Below, one piece after another: positions 38,005 to 47,048 of a DNA stretch of 64,000 bases. Numbering within the stretch: position 1 is the stretch's first letter; each line of letters begins with the position of its first letter. The position numbers were made by a program, and so were the translations under genes. The notes under the pieces were generated by a model, which saw only the letters and a program-made list of their open reading frames with translations, was not told the DNA's origin and did not search any database. Where the stretch lies: the NCBI RefSeq assembly GCF_015291705.1, contig NZ_CP030050.1, positions 1,240,001 through 1,304,000 on the forward strand, read 5' to 3'. This DNA is from Bradyrhizobium arachidis. GTDB taxonomy: Bacteria > Pseudomonadota > Alphaproteobacteria > Rhizobiales > Xanthobacteraceae.

Positions 38005-38506
38005 CGGCGGAAAGATCGCCGACGACAGCTTCGCCAAGCTGGCCGTCGATACGCCGCTGCCCGAGAGCGGCGACATCCTGGTGCCGGCCGAGCGCTTCCT
38101 CGGCGATGCCGAAGGCCTGCTCAAGCGCGCCGGTAAGGTCGGCGTGATCTGGCCGAACAACCGCGACATCGACGAGCTGGTGCCGTATCTCGGCAAGGTC
38201 GCCGCGGTCGCGCTGGTGTTCCCGACCTTCCGTGATGGGCGCGCCTACAGCCAGGCGCGGCTGCTGCGCGAGCGCTACAATTATCGCGGCGAGCTGCGCG
38301 CCACCGGCCAGATCCTGCGCGACCAGTTCGTGTTCATGCTGCGCGCCGGCTTCGATTCCTTCGAGGTCAAGAAGCAGGCCGACGCGGAAGCCTTCATGCA
38401 GACCGCCAAGCGCTATTCGGTGTTCTACCAGCCGACCGGCGACGGACGCATCACGGCGCTGCACCGGCGCATGCAGCTGCGTCATTCCGAGGGTGTCGGC
38501 ACGTGA
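37991..38506 (+). CDS. DUF934 family protein (sulfite-reductase-associated)
   Basis: A 171-residue protein of DUF934, which is nearly always encoded between or beside cysI and cysH in alphaproteobacteria. Motifs include GVIWPNNRDIDELVPYL, FPTFRDGRAYSQARLLRER and GELRATGQILRDQF. It overlaps cysI by 14 bases and cysH by four bases. A role in electron delivery or maturation of sulfite reductase has been suggested from genome context only. Confidence 0.92.
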   Translation: MPLVNGGKIADDSFAKLAVDTPLPESGDILVPAERFLGDAEGLLKRAGKVGVIWPNNRDIDELVPYLGKVAAVALVFPTFRDGRAYSQARLLRERYNYRGELRATGQILRDQFVFMLRAGFDSFEVKKQADAEAFMQTAKRYSVFYQPTGDGRITALHRRMQLRHSEGVGT

Positions 38507-39231
38507 ACGCGATCGCGCCCCAGGTCTCACCGTCCATCTCTGCACTGCCTTCGGCGGAAGAGCTCGATCGCGCCTTGCGCGATGCGTCCCCCGCGGAGGT
38601 CATTGCCGCGGCGCTGAAGACGGTGGGGCGCGAGAAGCTCGCGCTGGTGTCGTCGTTCGGCACGGAATCGGCGACGCTGCTCAAGGTGATGGCAGACGTC
38701 GATCCCGCGATTCCCGTGATCTTCCTCGATACCGGCTGGCTGTTCGAGGAGACGCTGGCCTATCGCGACACGCTCATCGAAACGCTGGGCCTCAAGGACG
38801 TCCGCTCGATCAAGCCGGCGGAGGAAACGCTGTCGCGCGAGGATCCCGAGCGCGACCTCTGGTTCTCCGATCCCGACGCCTGCTGCCGTATCCGCAAGGT
38901 GGAACCGCTGGCGCGGGCGCTGAAACCGTTCGATGCCTGGCTCAACGGCCGCAAGCGCTTCCAGGGCAATGCGCGCGCCGACATTCCGGTTGTGGAGGAC
39001 GACGGTGCGCGGTTGAAGTTCAATCCGTTCGCGAATGTCTCGCGCGAGGAACTCGAAGCGATTTTCGTCCGCGCCAAATTGCCGCGTCACCCACTTGCGG
39101 CGTCCGGTTTTCGCTCGGTCGGGTGTATGCCTTGCACGAGCAGAACGGCCGAAGGCGAGGATGAGCGCGCGGGTCGTTGGCGCGGCCGCGCCAAGACAGA
39201 ATGCGGCATCCACACGATGAAGACTTCGTAG
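38503..39231 (+). CDS. cysH: Assimilatory APS reductase, [4Fe-4S] type CysH
   Basis: A 242-residue reductase. It has the four cluster cysteines of the APS-using type: C127-C128 (DACCRIRKVEPL) and C208 and C211 (GCMPC), and the catalytic Cys at 234 (TECGIH). E. coli-type PAPS reductases lack the first four, so this enzyme most likely reduces APS, with thioredoxin as donor. Start GTG, overlapping the DUF934 stop by four bases. A 124-base gap with no gene follows before the transporter. Confidence 0.94.
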   Translation: MNAIAPQVSPSISALPSAEELDRALRDASPAEVIAAALKTVGREKLALVSSFGTESATLLKVMADVDPAIPVIFLDTGWLFEETLAYRDTLIETLGLKDVRSIKPAEETLSREDPERDLWFSDPDACCRIRKVEPLARALKPFDAWLNGRKRFQGNARADIPVVEDDGARLKFNPFANVSREELEAIFVRAKLPRHPLAASGFRSVGCMPCTSRTAEGEDERAGRWRGRAKTECGIHTMKTS

Positions 39232-39355
39232 CACAGTCGATCTGCCACGCTGCGAACAAGAAAATCCGGTTCCGTTGACTTGAGAGCGTTTCGCCACGAG
39301 TTTCGCCTGCATGCCTTCGCTGACACTGGCGTCGTCGAAGTGAATGGAGTTGGAC

Positions 39356-40357
39356 ATGATGCGCCGTATCGTTCCGCTCGCTGCAGGACTGCTCGTATCG
39401 AGCCTCGTGGCAAGCTCGGCTCTCGCCGCTGACATCAATCTTTTGAACGTGTCGTACGATCCGACGCGTGAGCTCTATGCGGAGTTCAACAAGGCGTTCG
39501 TGAACGCCTATCAGAAGGAGACCGGCAAGAGCGTCGAGATCAAGCAGTCGCATGGTGGCAGCGGCTCGCAGGCGCGCGCCGTGATCGACGGCTTGCAGGC
39601 GGACGTGGTGACGCTCGCGCTCGCCTATGACATCGATGCCATCGCCGGCAAGGGCCTCACCGCGGCGGATTGGCAGAAGCGTCTGCCGCAGAATTCATCA
39701 CCCTATACCTCGACCATCGTGTTCCTGGTGCGCAAGGGCAATCCCAAGGGCATCAAGGACTGGGACGATCTGCTCAAATCCGGCGTTGCCGTGATCACGC
39801 CCAACCCGAAGACATCGGGCGGCGCGCGCTGGAATTATCTGGCCGCGTGGGGCTTTGCGCAGAAGAAATACGGCTCGGCCGACAAGGCCAAGGACTTCAT
39901 CGGCAAGCTCTATCAGCAGGTGCCGGTGCTCGATACCGGCGCGCGTGGCGCCACCGTGACCTTCGTCGAGCGGGGCGTTGGCGACGTGCTGCTGGCCTGG
40001 GAGAACGAGGCGTTCCTCGCGCTCAAGGAATTCGGTCCGGAAAAATTCGAGATCGTGGCGCCGCCGCAATCGATCCTCGCCGAGCCGCCGGTCGCGATCG
40101 TCGACAAGGTTGCCGATAAAAAGGGCACTCGCAACGCTGCCGATGCCTATCTCCAGTATTGGTACACCAAGGAAGGGCAGGAGATCGCCGCGCGCAACTT
40201 CTACCGTCCGCGCGATCCCGTGATCGCGAAAAAGTACGAAAACTCGTTTGCAAAGGTCGAGCTGTTCACGATCGACGACGTATTCGGCGGCTGGACCAAG
40301 GCGCAGAAGGAACATTTTGCCGACGGCGGCGTCTTTGATCAGATCTACAAGAACTGA
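39356..40357 (+). CDS. Periplasmic sulfate-binding protein
   Basis: A 333-residue secreted protein. After a signal peptide ending SALAA (about residue 23) comes the mature start [20 protein letters not shown]. Family motifs are [37 protein letters not shown] and YKNPVLD-like [14 protein letters not shown]. It binds sulfate (or thiosulfate) and delivers it to CysTWA. GGAG sits six bases before the chosen ATG; an earlier ATG at 39344 is less likely. Confidence 0.95.
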   Translation: MMRRIVPLAAGLLVSSLVASSALAADINLLNVSYDPTRELYAEFNKAFVNAYQKETGKSVEIKQSHGGSGSQARAVIDGLQADVVTLALAYDIDAIAGKGLTAADWQKRLPQNSSPYTSTIVFLVRKGNPKGIKDWDDLLKSGVAVITPNPKTSGGARWNYLAAWGFAQKKYGSADKAKDFIGKLYQQVPVLDTGARGATVTFVERGVGDVLLAWENEAFLALKEFGPEKFEIVAPPQSILAEPPVAIVDKVADKKGTRNAADAYLQYWYTKEGQEIAARNFYRPRDPVIAKKYENSFAKVELFTIDDVFGGWTKAQKEHFADGGVFDQIYKN

Positions 40358-40393
40358 TCGGGCGCTGTCGAAGGGGCTTTAACAGGGGGCCTG

Positions 40394-41230
40394 GTGAGCG
40401 CACTCGCAGCACGACGCCGGACACTGCCGGGCTTCGGTCTCACGATGGGACTGACGCTGTCCTGGCTGTCCATCATCATTCTGATTCCGCTCGCCGGCCT
40501 GTTCCTGAAATCGCTCGAGCTCAGCCCCGAGCAATTCTGGAACATCCTCTCCAGTCGCCGCACCCTGAATGCGCTGCGGGTCTCGTTCGGCCTCGCCTTC
40601 GCGGCGGCCTGCGTCAATCTCATCATGGGCAGCATCATCGTCTGGGCGCTGGTGCGCTACCGCTTTCCCGGCCGGCGCATCTTTGATGCCATCGTCGATG
40701 TGCCCTTCGCACTGCCGACGGCGGTTGCCGGCGTCGCGCTGACCGCGCTGTTCGCCGAGAAGGGCTGGCTGGGCGCGCCGCTCGCCGCGCTCGGTATCAA
40801 GGTGGCGTTCACGCCGGTCGGCATCTTCGTCGCCATGATCTTCATCGGTATTCCGTTCGTGGTGCGCACTGTGCAGCCGGTGCTCCAGGATCTCGATCCC
40901 GAGATCGAGGAGGCCGCGGGCAGCCTGGGGGCCAGCCGCTGGCAGACCATCATCCGCGTGATCCTGCCCTCGCTCGCGCCGGCGCTGCTCACGGGTCTCG
41001 CGCTCGCCTTTGCGCGTGCGGTCGGTGAATACGGCTCGGTGATCTTCATCGCCGGTAACTTACCCAACGTCTCGGAGATCGCGCCGCTCTTGATCGTGAT
41101 CCGGCTCTCCGAATTCCGCTACGCCGACGCGACCGCGATTGCGGTGGTCATGCTCGTCGTCTCCTTCGTCGTCATCTTCGCCGTCAACCGGCTCCAGCGC
41201 TGGGCGCAGAGCCGGATCCCGGCGCACTGA
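40394..41230 (+). CDS. cysT: Sulfate ABC transporter permease CysT
   Basis: A 278-residue inner-membrane permease with six helices. The cytoplasmic EAA-type loop is [20 protein letters not shown], and other CysT features are [19 protein letters not shown] and [13 protein letters not shown]. The start is GTG (GTGAGCGCACTC). It follows the sulfate-binding protein by 36 bases and pairs with CysW. Confidence 0.94.
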   Translation: MSALAARRRTLPGFGLTMGLTLSWLSIIILIPLAGLFLKSLELSPEQFWNILSSRRTLNALRVSFGLAFAAACVNLIMGSIIVWALVRYRFPGRRIFDAIVDVPFALPTAVAGVALTALFAEKGWLGAPLAALGIKVAFTPVGIFVAMIFIGIPFVVRTVQPVLQDLDPEIEEAAGSLGASRWQTIIRVILPSLAPALLTGLALAFARAVGEYGSVIFIAGNLPNVSEIAPLLIVIRLSEFRYADATAIAVVMLVVSFVVIFAVNRLQRWAQSRIPAH

Positions 41231-41240
41231 GGGGGATGCG

Positions 41241-42152
41241 ATGACGATGCAGATCGCAGACACCGTATCGCTGACGTCGCCCGATGCACGCGCACGTGCA
41301 CATGCTGCCGCAGCCCGCGACAGCCTGCGCACCGAACCGCGCGCGGTGCGCGCCATCATCATCTCGCTCGCGGTGATCTTCCTGTCCGTCTTCGTCGTGC
41401 TGCCGCTGGTCGTGGTGTTCGCGCAGGCGTTCTCGCGAGGGATCCTCGCCTATTTCGCCGCGCTCGCCGAGCCGGAGGCAATGGCGGCGATCAAGCTGAC
41501 CTTGATCGTCGCGGCGATCTCGGTCGGCCTCAATCTCGTCTTCGGCCTCGTCGCCGCCTGGGCAATTGCGAAGTTCGATTTCCCAGGCAAGACCTTCCTG
41601 ATCACGCTGATCGACCTGCCATTCTCGGTGAGCCCGGTGATCTCCGGCCTCGTCTTCGTGCTGCTATTCGGCGCGCAGGGCTATTTCGGCGGCTGGCTCA
41701 GGGATCACGACATCCAGATCCTGTTCGCGGTGCCCGGCATCGCACTCGCCACCACTTTCGTGACCTTCCCGTTCGTGGCACGCGCGCTGATCCCGTTGAT
41801 GCAGGAGCAGGGCACGCAGGAGGAGGAAGCCGCGATCTCGCTCGGCGCCTCCGGCTTGCAGACCTTCTTCCGCGTCACGCTGCCCAACATCAAATGGGGC
41901 GTGCTCTACGGCGTCCTGCTCTGCAACGCGCGCGCGATGGGCGAGTTCGGCGCGGTCTCAGTGGTCTCCGGCCATATCCGCGGCGAGACCAACACCATGC
42001 CGCTCCTGGTCGAGATCCTCTACAACGAGTACCAGTTCGTCGCCGCCTTCGCGATTGCCTCGCTGCTGGCGATGCTGGCGCTGATCACGCTGATCGCCAA
42101 GACAATTCTCGAACGTCACCTCGACGAAGGACAAGACGTCAATGACCATTGA
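41241..42152 (+). CDS. cysW: Sulfate ABC transporter permease CysW
   Basis: A 303-residue permease with an N-terminal soluble stretch of about 45 residues and six membrane helices. EAA-type loop: [19 protein letters not shown]; also [20 protein letters not shown] and [13 protein letters not shown]. The ATG at 41241 starts [11 protein letters not shown]; a second ATG two codons on is equally possible. It overlaps cysA by 11 bases. Confidence 0.94.
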   Translation: MTMQIADTVSLTSPDARARAHAAAARDSLRTEPRAVRAIIISLAVIFLSVFVVLPLVVVFAQAFSRGILAYFAALAEPEAMAAIKLTLIVAAISVGLNLVFGLVAAWAIAKFDFPGKTFLITLIDLPFSVSPVISGLVFVLLFGAQGYFGGWLRDHDIQILFAVPGIALATTFVTFPFVARALIPLMQEQGTQEEEAAISLGASGLQTFFRVTLPNIKWGVLYGVLLCNARAMGEFGAVSVVSGHIRGETNTMPLLVEILYNEYQFVAAFAIASLLAMLALITLIAKTILERHLDEGQDVNDH

Positions 42153-43176
42153 AGTCAAAAATCTCGTCAAGAAGTTCGGCAGCTTTGCCGCGCTCGACGG
42201 CGTCGACCTCAGGGTCGACAATGGCGAGCTGCTGGCGTTGCTCGGTCCCTCCGGCTCCGGCAAGACCACCTTGCTGCGGATCATCGCCGGTCTCGACTGG
42301 CCTGATTCCGGCGAAGTCTCCTTCAACGGCGAGGACGCGCTGGCGCAGGGCGCGCGCGAGCGCCACGTCGGCTTCGTGTTCCAGCACTACGCGCTGTTCC
42401 GCCACATGAGCGTGTTCGAGAACGTCGCCTTTGGCCTGCGCGTGCAGCTGCGCGCCGTCCGCAAGGACGAAGCCACGATCCGTGCGCGGGTCAAGGAGCT
42501 GCTCGACTTGGTGCAGCTCGACTGGCTCGCCGACCGCTATCCGAGCCAGCTCTCCGGGGGGCAGCGCCAGCGCATCGCGCTCGCCCGCGCGCTCGCGATC
42601 GAGCCGCGCATCCTGCTGCTCGACGAGCCCTTCGGTGCGCTCGACGCCAAGGTGCGGAAAGAGCTGCGAAGGTGGCTGCGCTCGCTGCATCACGAGATCA
42701 ACGTCACCTCGATCTTCGTCACCCACGACCAGGAGGAGGCGCTGGAAGTCGCCAACCGCGTCGTGGTGATGGACAAGGGGAAGATCGAGCAGATCGGCTC
42801 GCCGGACGACGTCTACGAGACGCCTGCGACCGCCTTCGTCCACGGCTTCATCGGTGAGTCCATCGAGCTGCCGGTCCAGGTCGACGGCGGCGTGATCAGG
42901 CTCGGCGACCGGCCGCTCGCCCTTGCCGCGGACGGGCTTGCGCCTGGCGCGTCAAAACTGTTCGTGCGGCGACATGACATGCTGGTCGGCCCGCCGGGCA
43001 GCGGCGCCTTCGAGGGCGCGGTTCAGCACGTCCGCAATTTCGGCCCGGTGCAGCGCGCCGAAGTCGCCCTGTCAGGCGGTGAAACCATCGAGATCGACGC
43101 CCCCCGCGACAAGGAACTCCGCGCCGGCGACACCATCGGCCTCGAGCCGAGGCGCTACCGGATATTTGCAGGCTAG
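42142..43176 (+). CDS. cysA: Sulfate ABC transporter ATP-binding protein CysA
   Basis: A 344-residue ATPase. The nucleotide-binding part has Walker [10 protein letters not shown] (about residues 34-42), signature [15 protein letters not shown] (about 136) and Walker [13 protein letters not shown]. The C-terminal regulatory region after about 240 is of the TOBE type ([12 protein letters not shown]). It powers sulfate import with CysT and CysW. The operon probably ends here, followed by a repeat. Confidence 0.95.
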   Translation: MTIEVKNLVKKFGSFAALDGVDLRVDNGELLALLGPSGSGKTTLLRIIAGLDWPDSGEVSFNGEDALAQGARERHVGFVFQHYALFRHMSVFENVAFGLRVQLRAVRKDEATIRARVKELLDLVQLDWLADRYPSQLSGGQRQRIALARALAIEPRILLLDEPFGALDAKVRKELRRWLRSLHHEINVTSIFVTHDQEEALEVANRVVVMDKGKIEQIGSPDDVYETPATAFVHGFIGESIELPVQVDGGVIRLGDRPLALAADGLAPGASKLFVRRHDMLVGPPGSGAFEGAVQHVRNFGPVQRAEVALSGGETIEIDAPRDKELRAGDTIGLEPRRYRIFAG

Positions 43177-43185
43177 AATTCCCCC

Positions 43186-43277
43186 GTCATTCCGGGGCGC
43201 GCGTCAGCGCGAACCCGGAATCTCGAGATTATAGAGGGAGATTCCGGGTTCAGTGCTGCGCACTGCCCCGGAATGAC
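43186..43277. repeat. Palindromic repeat, gtcattccgg family, copy 2
   Basis: About 92 bases with arms gtcattccggggc / gccccggaatgac and inner pair gaacccggaatc / gattccgggttc. It is nearly identical in ends to the elements at 5711-5800 and 53622-53715. It begins ten bases after the cysA stop, where it could act as a transcript-end hairpin. Confidence 0.87.
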
Positions 43278-43358
43278 ACCGGACAGATTTTCCTCAAAAT
43301 TCACCTTTCAGCCACGGTTGGTATGCAACAACGGCCCCTCATTTGGGGGCCCCGATCC

Positions 43359-43859
43359 ATGCGCGCTGCGGCCGCAATTCTCATCCTATTGCTTCTCGCC
43401 GGCTGCGCCGGCAATGAGGCGCCGGTCCAGCAGCCGTCGATGTATGCCGACATGGCCGTCCCCGGCGCCCAGCTCGACGCGCAGGCCGCCGCGATCATGA
43501 TTTCGCAATACCGCCAGAACAACATGCTCGGCACGGTCGTGGTCGATTCCGATCTGATGCGGCTCGCCGAATCCCAGTCCCAGGCCATGGCTGCCGCCAA
43601 CAAGATGGACCACGACGTTCGTGCTCCGCTGGCCAAACGGCTGACCGCCGGCGGCTACCCCGCGACCGTCGCGGTCGAGAACATCTCGGCCGGCTATCAT
43701 ACGCTGGCGGAAGCATTTTCCGGCTGGCGCGACTCGCCTCCGCACCGTGCCAACATGCTCAAGAACGGTGTCACAAAATTGGGCATAGCGGCGAGCTATG
43801 CTCCGGGCACCAAATACAAGGTGTTCTGGACCATGATCCTGGCTTCGACGGACCGATAA
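43359..43859 (+). CDS. CAP-domain (SCP/PR1-like) lipoprotein
   Basis: A 166-residue protein with a lipoprotein signal (ILILLLLAGC, lipidated Cys at 16) and a CAP domain: DSDLMRLAESQSQAMAAANKM, ENISAGYHTLAEAFSGWRDS and PPHRANMLKNGVTKLGIA. Bacterial CAP proteins of this kind are secreted or surface proteins with little known activity. The ATG at 43359 is preferred because the signal peptide starts there; an ATG 36 bases upstream adds MQQRPLIWGPRS. Confidence 0.87.
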   Translation: MRAAAAILILLLLAGCAGNEAPVQQPSMYADMAVPGAQLDAQAAAIMISQYRQNNMLGTVVVDSDLMRLAESQSQAMAAANKMDHDVRAPLAKRLTAGGYPATVAVENISAGYHTLAEAFSGWRDSPPHRANMLKNGVTKLGIAASYAPGTKYKVFWTMILASTDR

Positions 43860-43938
43860 GCCAGACTTGATCCCGGGATGCATTGACGGGGTGGCGAAAC
43901 TGTCGCCACGGTGGCTCGCCTTTTGCTATTGTTCCCGT

Positions 43939-45114
43939 ATGACCGACCATAGCCCGGAATCCGCCAGCGTCCCCGCGAATGCGCAACGTGTCCTGGTACT
44001 CCAGGGCGGCGGCGCCCTCGGCTCGTACCAGGCCGGCGCCTATCAGGCGCTGTGCGGCTACGGTTTCGAGCCGGAATGGGTCGCCGGCATCTCGATCGGT
44101 GCCGTCAACGCCGCCATCATCGCCGGCAACGAGGGGCACACCCGCGTCAAGCGGCTGAAGGAATTCTGGGAGATGGTCTCCGCGCCGGTGCCGTGGAAAC
44201 CGATCGGCAAGAGCGACCACAGCCGCGAGCTGTTCAACTCGACCAGCGCCGCTTTGATCGCGACCTTCGGCGTCCCCGGCTTCTTTGTCCCGCGCGTGCC
44301 GCCCGCGCCGCTCTGGCCGCCGGGCCATCGCGAAGCCGAAAGTTATTACGACACCGCGCCGCTGAAGAAGACGCTGGAGCGCCTGGTCGATTTCGACCGC
44401 ATCAACGACCTCAAGACGCGCCTGTCGGTCGGCGCCGTCGGCGTCACCTCCGGCAACTTCAAATATTTCGACAATTACGAGTTCAAGAAGCTCGGCAAGA
44501 AAATCGGCCCCGAGCACATCATGGCCTCCGGCGCGCTGCCGCCCGGCTTTCCCTCCGTCGTCATCGAGGGCGAGCATTACTGGGACGGCGGCATCGCCTC
44601 CAACACCCCGCTCGACTACGTGCTCGATGCCGAGCTCGCGCGCGACATGCTGATCTTCCAGGTCGACCTGTTCAGCGCCCGCGGCGACCTGCCGAATTCG
44701 CTGCTCGAGGCGACCGAGCGCGAGAAGGATATCCGCTTCTCCAGCCGCACGCGCATGAACACCGACAAGAACAAGCAGATCCACAACGCCCGCAGGGCCG
44801 TGCGCGACCTGATTTCCAAATTGCCCGATTATCTCAAGAACGATCCTTCCGTCGAATTCCTTGCGAAGGCGGCACGTGAGAGTACCGTCACTGTGGTGCA
44901 CCTGATCTACCGCAGCAAGAACTACGAATCCTCGTCCAAGGATTACGACTTCTCGCATGTCGCCATGGTCGAGCATTGGGAAGCCGGCGTGCGTGACGTG
45001 CATCTGTCGATGCGCCACAAGGATTGGCTGGAGAAGCCGCAGTCCGGCGAGACCATGGTGACCTACGATCTCACGGGGGACGTCACCGCGCCCCCGGCAA
45101 AAAGGAGCGAATAA
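43939..45114 (+). CDS. Patatin-like phospholipase or lipid/PHB hydrolase
   Basis: A 391-residue patatin-domain hydrolase. The oxyanion stretch LQGGGALGSYQAG is at 21-33, the nucleophile is S52 in GISIG, and the second dyad residue is D216 in DGG. A C-terminal region follows that is shared by larger patatin proteins. The stop is one base before the ATG of the 3-hydroxybutyrate dehydrogenase gene, so the two are translationally close. This raises the possibility that it acts on polyhydroxybutyrate or its oligomers, which is inference from context; phospholipase A activity is the default. Confidence 0.86.
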   Translation: MTDHSPESASVPANAQRVLVLQGGGALGSYQAGAYQALCGYGFEPEWVAGISIGAVNAAIIAGNEGHTRVKRLKEFWEMVSAPVPWKPIGKSDHSRELFNSTSAALIATFGVPGFFVPRVPPAPLWPPGHREAESYYDTAPLKKTLERLVDFDRINDLKTRLSVGAVGVTSGNFKYFDNYEFKKLGKKIGPEHIMASGALPPGFPSVVIEGEHYWDGGIASNTPLDYVLDAELARDMLIFQVDLFSARGDLPNSLLEATEREKDIRFSSRTRMNTDKNKQIHNARRAVRDLISKLPDYLKNDPSVEFLAKAARESTVTVVHLIYRSKNYESSSKDYDFSHVAMVEHWEAGVRDVHLSMRHKDWLEKPQSGETMVTYDLTGDVTAPPAKRSE

Positions 45115-45115
45115 G

Positions 45116-45904
45116 ATGGGTACTCTCTCAGGCAAAAACGCCGTCGTGACCGGTTCGACCAGCGGTATCGGGCTTGCTTATGCGCGCGCCTTCGCCAGCG
45201 CCGGCGCCAATGTCGTCATCAACGGCTTCGGTTCCCCTGAGGACATCGAGAAGGAGCGTTCGAAGATCGAGTCCGATTTTGGCGTCAAGGCAGTCTATTC
45301 GCCCGCCGACATGACCAAGCCGGCCGAGATCGCCCAGATGATCGCGCTCGGCGAGAAGACGTTTGGCTCGGTCGACATCCTCGTCAACAATGCCGGCATC
45401 CAGTTCGTCTCGCCGATCGAGGAATTCCCGATCGAGAAGTGGGACCAGATCATCGCGATCAACCTGTCCTCGGCCTTCCATGCCATCCGCGCCGCCGTCC
45501 CCGGTATGAAGAAGAAGGGCTGGGGCCGTATCATCAACACCGCCTCGGCGCACTCGCTGGTCGCCTCGCCCTTCAAGTCGGCCTACGTGTCGGCCAAGCA
45601 CGGCATCAACGGTCTCACCAAGACCGTGGCGCTCGAAGTGGCGACCCACAAGATCACCTGCAACTGCATCAGCCCCGGCTATGTCTGGACGCCGCTGGTG
45701 GAGAAGCAGATCCCCGACACCATGAAGGCCCGCAACCTCACGCGCGAGCAGGTCATCAACGACGTGCTGCTCGACGCGCAGCCGACCAAGGAGTTCGTGA
45801 CCTCCGAGCAGGTCGCAGCGCTCGCCCTGTTCCTGTGCGGCGATGACGCCGCGCAGATCACCGGCACCAACCTGTCGATCGATGGCGGCTGGACCGCGGA
45901 GTAA
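45116..45904 (+). CDS. bdhA: D-3-hydroxybutyrate dehydrogenase (SDR family)
   Basis: A 262-residue short-chain dehydrogenase that oxidises 3-hydroxybutyrate to acetoacetate with NAD. Cofactor motif TGSTSGIG at about 12-19, NNAGIQFVSPIEEFP typical of the hydroxybutyrate branch, catalytic Y157 and K161 (YVSAKHG), and the characteristic PGYVWTPLVEKQI. The last residues are DGGWTAE. The start is the only close ATG. Confidence 0.93.
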   Translation: MGTLSGKNAVVTGSTSGIGLAYARAFASAGANVVINGFGSPEDIEKERSKIESDFGVKAVYSPADMTKPAEIAQMIALGEKTFGSVDILVNNAGIQFVSPIEEFPIEKWDQIIAINLSSAFHAIRAAVPGMKKKGWGRIINTASAHSLVASPFKSAYVSAKHGINGLTKTVALEVATHKITCNCISPGYVWTPLVEKQIPDTMKARNLTREQVINDVLLDAQPTKEFVTSEQVAALALFLCGDDAAQITGTNLSIDGGWTAE

Positions 45905-45917
45905 CGGCCCGATGCCG

Positions 45918-46007
45918 GTAGGGTGGGCAAAGGCGCGTCAGCGCCGTGCCCACCATCTTTGTCTGATCGAGAGAAATGGTGGGCACGCTCCGCTTTGCCC
46001 ACCCTAC
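45918..46007. repeat. Palindromic repeat, gtagggtgggcaaa family, copy 1
   Basis: About 90 bases with arms gtagggtgggcaaag / ctttgcccaccctac and an inner pair gtgcccaccat / atggtgggcac. A relative lies at 60233-60320. It sits between the convergent bdhA and TauE/SafE genes, where it could act as a shared terminator-like stem. Confidence 0.87.
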
Positions 46008-46037
46008 GAGAGCGAGGACGAGGCGGCAGCCTCTCGC

Positions 46038-46862
46038 CTAATGGCTCCAGGCCAGCGCCGTCACGATCGCGGACGACAGGTTCAGCTCCGCGAACATGAT
46101 CTTGCCAGCGACCACGACGAGGACGCAGGCGAGCGCGGCCCGCAGCACCGTCTCGGGCACGCGCGTTGCGCTGTAACTGCCGAGGATGATGCCGGGCAGC
46201 GAGCCCAGCAGCAGAACGCCCATCAGGCCCCAGTCGACCGAGCCGAGCAGCCAGTGTCCGGCGCCCGCGACCAGCGTCAGCGGCACCGCATGCGCGATGT
46301 CGGAGCCGACGATGGTCGCCATCGGCAGCCGCGGGTAGAGCAGCAGCAGCACGGTCACGCCGACCGCGCCGGCGCCGACGGACGAAATCGAGACCAGCAC
46401 GCCAAGCACGATGCCGGTGACGACGGTCGCGATCGCGGTGGTGCGCTCGTCGACACCTTCGAGGCGCTTGCGGTAGCGCTCCATGATCGATTTGCGGAAG
46501 ATCAGCGAGGTCGCGGTCAGCAGCAGCGCAAAGCACAGCACGAGGTTGACGAGGTTGCGCTCGGAATCGCTTTTCAGGTCGAGCTTCCACAGCACCAGCA
46601 ACGTCAGCGCGCTCGCCGGAATGCTGCCGCAGGCGAGCCGCAGCACCGCCGGCCAGTGCACGCTGCGTGACCAGCCATGCACCACGCTGCCGCCGGTCTT
46701 GGTGGCGGCGGCATAGAGCAGGTCGGTGCCGACGGCGGTCGTGGGATGGATGCCGAACAGCAGGATCAAGAGCGGCGTCATCAACGAGCCGCCCCCCACG
46801 CCGGTCATCCCGACAAGCAGGCCGACGCCGAAACCAGAGGCGACATAGAGCGGATCGATCAT
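46038..46862 (-). CDS. TauE/SafE family sulfite exporter-like membrane protein
   Basis: A 274-residue polytopic membrane protein of the TauE/SafE family, with the characteristic GMTGVGGGSLMTPLLILLFG near the N-terminus and the repeat motif SVGAGAVGVTVLLLLYP in the second half. About eight spans are predicted. Relatives export sulfite, sulfoacetate or other organic anions. Its distance from the sulfur locus makes a link uncertain. Confidence 0.88.
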   Translation of the reverse strand: MIDPLYVASGFGVGLLVGMTGVGGGSLMTPLLILLFGIHPTTAVGTDLLYAAATKTGGSVVHGWSRSVHWPAVLRLACGSIPASALTLLVLWKLDLKSDSERNLVNLVLCFALLLTATSLIFRKSIMERYRKRLEGVDERTTAIATVVTGIVLGVLVSISSVGAGAVGVTVLLLLYPRLPMATIVGSDIAHAVPLTLVAGAGHWLLGSVDWGLMGVLLLGSLPGIILGSYSATRVPETVLRAALACVLVVVAGKIMFAELNLSSAIVTALAWSH

Positions 46863-47048
46863 GTGCGGGGAATCTAGGTTTATCTCGTCGGTTGGGCAAT
46901 ATGACGTAGAATAAACTTTCCCTGCGGCGCAACTGCTTGGAGGGAATAAGAAAAATCGTTCTTCAGGGCGGGAGATGGTAGGGGTTTCGCCTCCGCCCCA
47001 AGCGTACCGCGAAACGGCCGTTCCCTCGCACCGGCAGGCGCTTAGCGC

